Below, piece after piece: positions 1 to 6,504 of a stretch of 64,000 nt of DNA; positions within the stretch are counted from its first letter, which is position 1; each line of letters begins with the position of its first letter. Location: assembly GCF_020179755.1 (NCBI RefSeq), contig NZ_JAIUCY010000004.1:124001-188000 (forward strand). The letters run 5' to 3'. Under the pieces are notes generated by a model. That model was not told where the DNA came from, ran no database searches, and worked only from the letters and a program-made list of their open reading frames with translations. Source of the DNA: Herbaspirillum sp. alder98 (GTDB lineage Bacteria; Pseudomonadota; Gammaproteobacteria; Burkholderiales; Burkholderiaceae_D). Made by a program: the position numbers and the translations under genes.

Positions 1-294
1 CGCTCGGGCGTGGGCGCCACGCTCCAGGTGGACGCCCTGCCCCCCGGCAATGTCCTGCAACAGCGCGAACTCGACCTGCGCCGTCGCTTTACGCTGACCG
101 GCGGCGACGACTACGAACTGTGCTTTACTGCACCGGTGCGTCAACGCGATGCCATCCAGAAGGCGGCCCACGCAGCTGGCGTCGAAGTGGCGCGGGTCGG
201 CAGCATCGAAGCCGCCGCCGGGCTGCGCATCGTTGACGCCAACGGCCAGGCGATGCCACTTGCGCAAGACTCATTCGATCATTTCCGTTCATGA
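1..294 (+). CDS. thiL: Thiamine-monophosphate kinase, C-terminal part (5' end outside window)
   Basis: The reading frame is open from the first base, so this is the last 97 residues of a longer protein. The segment GGDDYELCF near base 101 is the characteristic C-terminal motif of ThiL, which phosphorylates thiamine monophosphate to the pyrophosphate cofactor in the cytoplasm. The domain is the AIR synthase-like C-terminal half. The TGA stop overlaps the ATG of the next gene (ATGA), so the two are probably translationally coupled. The pairing thiL-pgpA is common in proteobacteria, which supports the call. Start, ATP-binding N-terminus and promoter are not visible. Confidence 0.9.
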   Translation, partial: RSGVGATLQVDALPPGNVLQQRELDLRRRFTLTGGDDYELCFTAPVRQRDAIQKAAHAAGVEVARVGSIEAAAGLRIVDANGQAMPLAQDSFDHFRS

Positions 295-830
295 CCCAAG
301 ATACTGTTCCCGGTACGGCCGGCCCGACCCTGCCGTGCCGTCGCGCCAACGCCCGCTTCATGCTGGCGCATCCCGCACACTGGATTGCGCAGGGCTTCGG
401 CAGCGGCCTGTCGCCGATCATGCCCGGCACCGCCGGCACCCTGTTCGGCTGGCTGTCGTATGCGGTGCTGACGACGCGCTGGCCGCAGGTATTCACTACG
501 GCCAACTGGCTGGCCATCGTGGTGGCGGGCTTCGTGATCGGCATCTGGGCCTGCCATCGCACCGGGCGCGCGCTCAACTCGCCCGATGACGGTAGCATGG
601 TGTGGGACGAGATCATCGCCATCTGGCTGGTGCTGTTGATGGTGTCGCCGGCCAGCCTGAAAGAGCAGTTCGCCGCCTTCGTCGTGTTCCGCTTCTTCGA
701 CATGGTCAAGCCGCCGCCGATCGCCTGGTTCGACCGCCATTTCAAAGGTGGCTTCGGCGTCATGTGGGACGACATCGTGGCCGCCTTCTATACCTTGCTG
801 GTGCTGGCGTTCTGGCGCGTCTACGGCTGA
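291..830 (+). CDS. pgpA: Phosphatidylglycerophosphatase A
   Basis: This 179-residue inner-membrane phosphatase removes the phosphate of phosphatidylglycerophosphate to give phosphatidylglycerol. Family hallmarks are visible: GSGLSPIMPGTAGT near residue 36, the acidic DDGSMVWDEII segment near residue 98, and FRFFDMVKPPPI near residue 133. Several hydrophobic segments agree with a small integral membrane protein, and the length is normal for the family. The start ATG overlaps the thiL stop by 4 nt. No Shine-Dalgarno is obvious in the thiL end, consistent with coupled translation. Confidence 0.95.
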   Translation: MTQDTVPGTAGPTLPCRRANARFMLAHPAHWIAQGFGSGLSPIMPGTAGTLFGWLSYAVLTTRWPQVFTTANWLAIVVAGFVIGIWACHRTGRALNSPDDGSMVWDEIIAIWLVLLMVSPASLKEQFAAFVVFRFFDMVKPPPIAWFDRHFKGGFGVMWDDIVAAFYTLLVLAFWRVYG

Positions 831-936
831 CGGTTCAACAATGGCCGCGACCGGAGTATGCTTCACCATGCATGTATCTGATCACTGCCACAGGTCACCA
901 CCTGAGTGCCCCAGGCCCTAACCGAGGATGACATTC

Positions 937-1419
937 ATGGACACCACGATCGACTTAGCCACCCGCGTAGGCCAGGCCCTGAAGGCCCGCGGTCTGCTGT
1001 TAGCCACTGCCGAATCATGCACCGGGGGCGGCGTGGCGCACGCCATCACCGAAATCGCCGGTTCTTCCGAATGGTTCGACTGCGGCTTCATCACTTATTC
1101 CAACGCATCCAAGAACGAATTGCTCGACATCGCCGAGTCGCTCATCGCCCAGCATGGCGCGGTCAGTGAGGAAATCGCCGGCGCCATGGCCGAGGGCGCC
1201 GTGGCCAACAGCAGTTCGCACGTGGCCGTCTCGACCACCGGCATCGCCGGGCCGGGCGGCGCAGTGCCCGGCAAGCCGGTCGGCACCGTCTGCTTCGGCT
1301 GGCGCGTGGGCGACAAGACTTATACCGAACGATTGGTGTTTGCGGGCGACCGCCGCGAAGTGCGCGAACAGACGGTCGTGCATTCGCTGAAGGGATTGTT
1401 GAAGTTGCTGTCGGACTAA
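937..1419 (+). CDS. pncC: Nicotinamide-nucleotide amidase (CinA C-terminal domain protein)
   Basis: The 160-residue protein is a stand-alone CinA C-terminal domain. It should deamidate nicotinamide mononucleotide to nicotinic acid mononucleotide in pyridine nucleotide salvage. The motif ATAESCTGGG contains the catalytic serine, and the TGIAGPGGAVPGKPVGTV segment is typical of the family. An ATG at 928 lies directly against the GAGG at 924-927. The ATG at 937 has that GAGG nine bases upstream and is preferred. It follows pgpA by about 100 bp. The name cinA is often used for such proteins, but the N-terminal molybdopterin-like domain is absent. Confidence 0.92.
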   Translation: MDTTIDLATRVGQALKARGLLLATAESCTGGGVAHAITEIAGSSEWFDCGFITYSNASKNELLDIAESLIAQHGAVSEEIAGAMAEGAVANSSSHVAVSTTGIAGPGGAVPGKPVGTVCFGWRVGDKTYTERLVFAGDRREVREQTVVHSLKGLLKLLSD

Positions 1420-1460
1420 CGTTATCCGCCGGCGCGACGGAATAACTTATCACTCCGATT

Positions 1461-1501
1461 CCGTCGCCCTGACGAAAGTCAGGGCCCAGCGTCTTTCGCT
1501 T
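1461..1501 (+). repeat. Partial dispersed repeat copy (same family as the 61.3-61.9 kb array)
   Basis: The segment starts CCGTCGCCCTGACGAAAGTC and continues into AGGGCCCAGCGTCTTTC. It matches the left half of the 114-bp unit tandemly repeated at 61339-61889, with a few substitutions. It contains a perfect hairpin, CCCTGAC-GAAA-GTCAGGG, with a GNRA-type tetraloop. It sits between the convergent genes pncC and pyrF, where it could act as a transcript end, but there is no T-run. Two substitutions in the stem (TCC to CCC, GGA to GGG) preserve pairing relative to the array copies. Confidence 0.75.
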
Positions 1502-1568
1502 CATCTCAAGAATATTTTCCTGATTCTCCGCCCGACGCATACGGTGTCGGCTGTCGAGCCGACCGCGA

Positions 1569-2387
1569 TCAACGGTACTTGTTGATCGCGTCCCGCGTCT
1601 CGAGCGCTACCCGGCGCGCAGCGGCGGTGTAGTCTTCACCCGGTTCACGCGCGGCATACAGGATGGCGCGTGACGAGTTGATCATCATGCCGGTGCCGGC
1701 TGCGGTGCGGCCAGCCTTGACGGTGGCCTCGACGTCGCCGCCCTGGGCGCCCACGCCGGGCACCAGCAGCGGCATGTCGCCGATGATGGCGCGCACCTGC
1801 GCCAGCTCCTGCGGGAAAGTCGCCCCTACCACCAGGCCGCACTGGCCATTGGTGTTCCACTTCTCGGCCACCAGGCGCGCCACGTGCTGGTACAGCGGCC
1901 GGCCCGCGACATCGAGGAACTGCAGATCGGAACCGCCCGCATTGGACGTGCGGCACAGCACGATCACGCCACGATCCTTGTATTCCAGATAAGGCGCCAC
2001 AGAATCCCAGCCCATGTAGGGACTGACCGTGACCACGTCGGCGTTGTAGCGCTCGAAGGCTTCGCGCGCGTATTGCTCGGCGGTGGCGCCGATGTCGCCG
2101 CGCTTGGCGTCGAGCACCAGCGGGATATCGGGGTAATGGCGGCGAATATAGGCGCAGATCTGCTCCAGCTGGTCTTCGGCGCCCAGCGCGGCAAAATAGG
2201 CAATCTGGGGCTTGAAGGCACAGGCCGCGTCAGCGGTGGCGTCGACGATGGCGCGGCAGAACTCAAAGATGGCATCGGACTTGCCGCGCAACTCCTCGGG
2301 AATCTTCTTGACGTCGGGGTCCAGCCCCACGCACAGCAGGGAGTTACGCGTTTTCCACGCGCCGTTGAGCTTGTCGATGAATGTCAC
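1569..2387 (-). CDS. pyrF: Orotidine 5'-phosphate decarboxylase (type 2)
   Basis: This 272-residue enzyme makes UMP from OMP in the last step of de novo pyrimidine synthesis. The catalytic segment DAKRGDIG is at residues 93-100 with the active lysine at about 95. The length and the ATAEQYA continuation mark the long, type 2 subfamily. The frame stays open 43 codons upstream, but family length and the sequence [11 protein letters not shown] point to a GTG start at 2387. A -10-like TACAAT lies 29 nt upstream, so the gene may be transcribed independently of dacB, which precedes it on the same strand. Confidence 0.95.
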   Translation of the reverse strand: MTFIDKLNGAWKTRNSLLCVGLDPDVKKIPEELRGKSDAIFEFCRAIVDATADAACAFKPQIAYFAALGAEDQLEQICAYIRRHYPDIPLVLDAKRGDIGATAEQYAREAFERYNADVVTVSPYMGWDSVAPYLEYKDRGVIVLCRTSNAGGSDLQFLDVAGRPLYQHVARLVAEKWNTNGQCGLVVGATFPQELAQVRAIIGDMPLLVPGVGAQGGDVEATVKAGRTAAGTGMMINSSRAILYAAREPGEDYTAAARRVALETRDAINKYR

Positions 2388-2415
2388 GGGTGTGCCTTGA
2401 TGGTAAAGATCCGAT

Positions 2416-2421
2416 ATTGTA
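2416..2421 (-). promoter_or_regulatory. Possible -10 element for pyrF
   Basis: On the minus strand this hexamer reads TACAAT, 29 nt before the GTG of pyrF in the 61-bp gap after dacB. No convincing -35 hexamer is seen at 16-18 nt, so the assignment is tentative. Confidence 0.35.
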
Positions 2422-2448
2422 TCGCGCCGGCGGCCAGTGGCGGCGCTC

Positions 2449-3888
2449 TCAGCCGTTCTCGTACACCCATTGCAGCAATGCATCCTGGGCCTTCTGACCA
2501 CTGGGCGCTGCCGCATGATTGATCAGAAACACCACGACATAGCTCTTGCCGGAGGCCGCCTGCACATAGCCGGCAATCGAGCGCACGTCGTTGAGCGTGC
2601 CGGTCTTGATATGCGCCTGGCCAGCCACACCCTGGCTCTTCAGGCGGCGCCGCATGGTGCCGTCATAGCCGACCAGCGGCAACGACGAGACGAACTCGGG
2701 CATCAGCGGCGAGCGATAGGCCTGCACCAGCATGCGGCCCAGCAACAGCGGCGAGACCCGCTCGATGCGCGACAGGCCGGCGCCGTTCTCGATGGCCAGG
2801 GCGCTGGTGTCGATGCCTTTGTCGTTGAGCCACGAGCGCACCACCCGCGCGCCATTGACGGTGTCGCCCGGCTGGCCGCTCATCTCGGCGGCCACGGTCA
2901 GCAAAACCTGACGCGCCATCACGTTATTGCTGTACTTGTTGATATCGCGAATCACCTCGGGCAGCGTAGGCGATTGCCATTGCGCCAGCGGGCGCGCCGA
3001 CGGCGTCACCACGCCATTGACCACGCGCCCCGAAAAACTGCCGCCCAGATCGGCCCACATTTGCTGAAAGGCCTGCCCCACGTATTGCACGTGCGACATC
3101 CGATACGGATTGACGTACCAGCTGCGCGGACCGCAATCGGCGGCATAGCTGCCGGCAAACGAGGCGCCGCTGGCTTCATTGCCCAGCATCAGGCGGTTCT
3201 GCCAGTCAGCCGGGCACGGCTCTGATGTCAGGCGCGGCGGCGTCAGCGCATAACCGGCCAGCGGCGGATCGGTGGTGACCGTCACGGTGTTGGCGGCCGG
3301 ATCGGGGGTAAAGCGATAAGCGATCGTCTTGTAGTTCAGCAACAAGGCATCCGGGCCGACGTTATAGGGCTTTTGCGGATCGCCGTCGAACTGCGAAGGG
3401 TCGTAGAGATTGTCGGCAAAGTAACTACGATCCAGCACCAGGTTGCCGTTGATCTGGCGCAGGCCGGCGGCGCGCAACTGGCGCAGCAGCAGCCAGAAGT
3501 TTTCCATTACCAGCTTGGGATCGCCGCCGCCCTTGATGATCAAATCCCCCTGCAGCACGCCCTGGCTCAACACGCCATCGACATAGGCCTGGGTCTTCCA
3601 CGAAAAGGTCGGCCCCAGCAACTCGAGGGCGGCGTTGGTGGTGACCAGCTTCATGACCGAGGCCGGATTGAAGGGCTGGTTGACGTTGTTCGACACCAGC
3701 GCCCGCGTGCCGCTGTCGGCATCGAGCACCAGCACCCCCACATTCTGTTGCGGGATATGCGCGACCCGCAGTGCGCCCACCACCGGCGGCGGCAGGCTTT
3801 GCGCCGCCAGCGGCGCGTTGCCGGCAAGCAATGACAGGGTAACGATCAGGAACCGGGAAACACCAGAGATACGAAACAGACGTGACAT
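2449..3888 (-). CDS. dacB: D-alanyl-D-alanine carboxypeptidase/endopeptidase (PBP4)
   Basis: The 479-residue protein is a class C low-molecular-weight penicillin-binding protein that trims and hydrolyses peptidoglycan cross-links in the periplasm. A signal peptide is visible (hydrophobic stretch about residues 10-25, ending near ALAAQS). All three active-site motifs are present: SVMK (Ser77, Lys80), the SNN triad (Ser320) and KTG (Lys428). Between the first two motifs lies the long insertion typical of PBP4. It is divergent from the diguanylate cyclase gene, with 157 bp between them. Confidence 0.95.
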   Translation of the reverse strand: MSRLFRISGVSRFLIVTLSLLAGNAPLAAQSLPPPVVGALRVAHIPQQNVGVLVLDADSGTRALVSNNVNQPFNPASVMKLVTTNAALELLGPTFSWKTQAYVDGVLSQGVLQGDLIIKGGGDPKLVMENFWLLLRQLRAAGLRQINGNLVLDRSYFADNLYDPSQFDGDPQKPYNVGPDALLLNYKTIAYRFTPDPAANTVTVTTDPPLAGYALTPPRLTSEPCPADWQNRLMLGNEASGASFAGSYAADCGPRSWYVNPYRMSHVQYVGQAFQQMWADLGGSFSGRVVNGVVTPSARPLAQWQSPTLPEVIRDINKYSNNVMARQVLLTVAAEMSGQPGDTVNGARVVRSWLNDKGIDTSALAIENGAGLSRIERVSPLLLGRMLVQAYRSPLMPEFVSSLPLVGYDGTMRRRLKSQGVAGQAHIKTGTLNDVRSIAGYVQAASGKSYVVVFLINHAAAPSGQKAQDALLQWVYENG

Positions 3889-4045
3889 GATTCAACCAAA
3901 GAGACGGGTCACGCATTATAGGAGAGATGCGCCGCTCCATCTGCCGTGACACGCCATCACGCCCGGCATTGGGGCCATGCGATAATTCGCGTCCCGCAAT
4001 CCGCCAGCCTGAGGGGGCTGACGGCGGCGGCAGTAAATCAAGAAT

Positions 4046-5251
4046 ATGCCAACAGACACCAGCAAAGCGCGCGACCCATCACGCCGACGGCGGCCCGACC
4101 TGCCGTCGCTGCTGGCGCTGCTCAATCCGCTGACCTTGTTTGCGCAACGACCGACCCGTGCCGACGATCCGCCACCGGAAGAACTGATCGGCCGCGGCGT
4201 ACGGTTTGTCGAACGCATCTACCGCATGCGCATGGTGGGCGTGGCCACCGGTTTCGTGTGTGTCGGCGCCGGACTGCACGAACATGCCGCCGGCTGGCTA
4301 GCCTGGACCCTGCTCCTGATGCACGCACTGGTGTGGCCGCAAGTGGCGCGGATGTGGGCGCTGCGCTGCCACATCCCCTACCGTGCCGAACGTCGCAACC
4401 TGGTGATCGACTCGGTCTACGCCGGCTTCTGGGTCGCCGCCATGCAGGGCAGCCTGGTGCCGGCGGCGGTGATCATCACCATGGTCTCGATGGATAACAT
4501 CGCCGCCGGCGGCATTCGCCTGTTCATGCGTGGCCTTTATGCCAACCTGACCGGTTTTGCATTGGGCTGGCTGGTGCTGGGCTTCAGCTTTGCGCCGCAC
4601 GCCAATATCACCACCATCCTCGCCAGCCTGCCGATGCTGGCGCTGTATCCGTTGGCATTGGGCAAGACTACTTACGACATGTCGCGCAAGCTGGCCGAAC
4701 GCTCGCGCGCCTTCGAGCTCGTCAGCCAGACCGACGGCCTGACCGGACTGTTCAACCGCCGTTACTGGGAAAACCTGCTGATCTGGGAATTCGAGCGCTG
4801 CGGCAACCGGGTGCGCCCACGCCAAGCCTGCCTGTTGCTGCTGGACCTGGACCATTTCAAATCGATCAACGACACCCACGGCCACTTGGTGGGCGACGAG
4901 GTGCTGCGCAGATTTGCCGCCCTGCTGCGCAGCAATCTGCGCGAGCAGGATGCGATCGGTCGCTACGGCGGTGAAGAATTCGTGGTGATCCTGCGCGACA
5001 CCGGCTTCAACGAAGCGCTGCAGCTGACCCAGCGCCTGGTCGATGAAGTACGCCGGCACCAGATGATCCCGGAAGGCTTGCGCGGATGCACGGTGAGCGC
5101 CGGCCTGGTCCCGTTCGAGCGTGAAATGGAAGCCCACTACGTGTGGCTGCAGCGGGCCGACCATGCGATGTATCGCGCCAAGAAGAACGGCCGCGACTGC
5201 GTCGTGGCCTGGGATGAAGCCAGCGTTGGCTCGCCGCAGCCAGCGTACTGA
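4046..5251 (+). CDS. Membrane diguanylate cyclase, MASE2-GGDEF
   Basis: The 401-residue protein should make cyclic di-GMP. The N-terminal half (about residues 20-200) is strongly hydrophobic and resembles the MASE2 membrane sensor domain of AdrA/DgcC-type cyclases. It begins after a basic, proline-containing stretch (ARDPSRRRRPDLPSLLALLNP). The GGDEF domain follows from about residue 225. Its active-site signature is GGEEF at 308-312, preceded by an intact RxxD inhibitory site (REQD, 299-302), so both activity and product inhibition are expected. No phosphodiesterase domain or partner gene is adjacent. The signal it senses is unknown. Confidence 0.9.
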   Translation: MPTDTSKARDPSRRRRPDLPSLLALLNPLTLFAQRPTRADDPPPEELIGRGVRFVERIYRMRMVGVATGFVCVGAGLHEHAAGWLAWTLLLMHALVWPQVARMWALRCHIPYRAERRNLVIDSVYAGFWVAAMQGSLVPAAVIITMVSMDNIAAGGIRLFMRGLYANLTGFALGWLVLGFSFAPHANITTILASLPMLALYPLALGKTTYDMSRKLAERSRAFELVSQTDGLTGLFNRRYWENLLIWEFERCGNRVRPRQACLLLLDLDHFKSINDTHGHLVGDEVLRRFAALLRSNLREQDAIGRYGGEEFVVILRDTGFNEALQLTQRLVDEVRRHQMIPEGLRGCTVSAGLVPFEREMEAHYVWLQRADHAMYRAKKNGRDCVVAWDEASVGSPQPAY

Positions 5252-5431
5252 ATGCGTGGACGCAAAAAAGGCCGACATCTTCGGGGCCGCCACGAGGCCA
5301 CTGTGAAGATATCGACCTAGGGAAATCAAGGCGGGACAATCGGCTTGTTCAATCAGACCATCGAATATCCCAGGTCTGTAGCCAATGCCCCGCCGGCCGC
5401 GGCTAGCGGCAAGACGAGCCCATCAAGCCCG

Positions 5432-5614
5432 TCAGATCAGTACCGGCAGAGCCTCCAGTACCAATAGCGCCATCAGCGCGCCACCTACCGCGCCGACCGT
5501 ACGCAGTGTCATGCGGATGGCACGCGAGGCCACCGGCACTTCACCGCAGAGTAACAAACCCGCCAACGTCATCGGGACAAAAAACACCAGGTTGTTCATG
5601 ATGATATTAGGCAT
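5432..5614 (-). CDS. Small hydrophobic protein, unknown function
   Basis: This 60-residue ORF starts at an ATG preceded by GAGGAG with 7-nt spacing. That strong ribosome-binding site argues that it is a real gene and selects this start over an upstream in-frame ATG. The protein has two predicted membrane segments (about residues 5-22 and 38-58) joined by a short basic loop. No family is recognised. It is isolated: convergent with the cyclase gene upstream and followed by a long non-coding stretch. A small inner-membrane protein is the only safe statement. Confidence 0.6.
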   Translation of the reverse strand: MPNIIMNNLVFFVPMTLAGLLLCGEVPVASRAIRMTLRTVGAVGGALMALLVLEALPVLI

Positions 5615-5904
5615 GATGCGTCTCCTCATTGGCCTGTCTCATTCTCGAATTATTCTAAGCATCGATCAGCATGACGATTCGCGTAACTAACAATGCGTCA
5701 TCAAACTTGATTGACAAAACCTGACAGGAGCCTGAAACCGGCTCTGGACTTGGCTTTTACGATGCTCTTGTTGATTCGAGTATAGGCCGCATGCTCAATA
5801 ACACAAGCATCCCGTACAACTTTCGTTGCTGCATAGCAGCGAGGGTGATGCGAGCCGAATGATGTTGCGATCGCACAAAAGTTAGTTTTAAAGGCTAAAT
5901 TGCC

Positions 5905-5934
5905 TTGACCCATTTTTGAGCACGAGCGTAGAAT
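5905..5934 (+). promoter_or_regulatory. Sigma-70-like promoter for the mgtA leader transcript
   Basis: TTGACC at 5905-5910 and TAGAAT at 5929-5934 are separated by 18 bp. Both hexamers are close to consensus, and the region is locally AT-rich. Transcription would start near 5941 and give mgtA a leader of about 560 nt. Confidence 0.6.
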
Positions 5935-5965
5935 TCGTCCGTTCTCATTAAATGGAGTCCCTCTC

Positions 5966-6013
5966 ATGGGTACTTGTTCGGGTGACAGTTGTTGCCGGTT
6001 AATTTCCGGTTAA
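5966..6013 (+). CDS. Candidate upstream ORF, 15 residues
   Basis: The ORF encodes MGTCSGDSCCRLISG. It has a GGAG nine bases before its ATG and begins about 25 nt after the proposed transcription start. Its three cysteines are unusual for so short a peptide. It could be a leader peptide or chance. Nothing beyond position and ribosome-binding site supports it. Confidence 0.3.
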   Translation: MGTCSGDSCCRLISG

Positions 6014-6365
6014 GCCAGGCAAGATTTCCGCAGGACTCCCTCCTGTCGTCATTTTGCCCAAGGCAGATGACGGCATAACGATGCAGGCCGCGCACGACAA
6101 TGCGCAGCGCCCCACCCGCATCGTCATTCCCCACAACGACAGATCAACGATCGACCGCTACGCAAACAGCGTCACGGCTTCGCTTGCCCTTTGCTGCCTC
6201 GCGGCAGCCTCATGCCTTCCCCGCCAACCCGGCGCCGGGAAACGCATCCGCTTGGGTACGAATATGCTGACGATTAGCTGACAGATCCGCCGTGCTGGCG
6301 GCTCCTTGCGTCGCGTCACAGGTACCGACGACAGGCACTCCTCCCAATCCTAAGCGGAGGCTGTG

Positions 6366-6386
6366 ATGCAACAGGAACCACCATGA
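6366..6386 (+). CDS. Candidate mgtA leader peptide MQQEPP
   Basis: A six-codon ORF with a strong Shine-Dalgarno (GCGGAGG, 5-nt spacing) lies 118 nt before mgtA. Its product, MQQEPP, combines an acidic residue with consecutive prolines right after initiation. In Salmonella and E. coli the MgtL leader peptide is similarly rich in Pro and acidic residues. There, translation of such codons responds to Mg2+ and controls mgtA transcription. The stop overlaps the next ATG (ATGA). Function here is inference by analogy. Confidence 0.45.
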   Translation: MQQEPP

Positions 6387-6433
6387 ACCACCCCACCGGC
6401 AAGGCCAGCCCCGGCCGACACGACGAGCGTTGA
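6383..6433 (+). CDS. Candidate second leader ORF, 16 residues
   Basis: The ORF MNHPTGKASPGRHDER overlaps the stop of the MQQEPP ORF by 4 nt and would be translated by coupling. It contains two prolines and ends 71 nt before the mgtA start. It has no ribosome-binding site of its own. If real, it extends the leader-peptide region; otherwise it is a chance frame. Confidence 0.3.
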   Translation: MNHPTGKASPGRHDER

Positions 6434-6504
6434 ATCGAACGCTCCATCGCAAGCCCTGCGCACCATTGACTAGCGTGCGCAAACAACAAGAAAAGAAGTG
6501 CATC

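Larger units (their letters stand above)
5941..6504 (+). other. Long untranslated leader upstream of mgtA
   Basis: From 5615 to the mgtA ATG at 6505 there is no protein gene of normal size; 5615-5904 shows nothing I can name. The section after the proposed promoter holds three short candidate ORFs (5966-6013, 6366-6386, 6383-6433), a direct repeat CCGGTTAA near 5995-6012, and a GC-rich hairpin CCCGGC/GCCGGG near 6229-6240. Enterobacterial mgtA genes are controlled by long leaders with a proline-rich leader peptide, so a sensor role is plausible by analogy. I see no match to a known Mg2+ riboswitch (M-box) consensus. Confidence 0.5.

Noticed and set aside
5701-5967. 88-codon ORF in the gap before mgtA (minus strand)
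   Set aside because: No ribosome-binding site, no domain, irregular composition, and it overlaps the proposed mgtA promoter.
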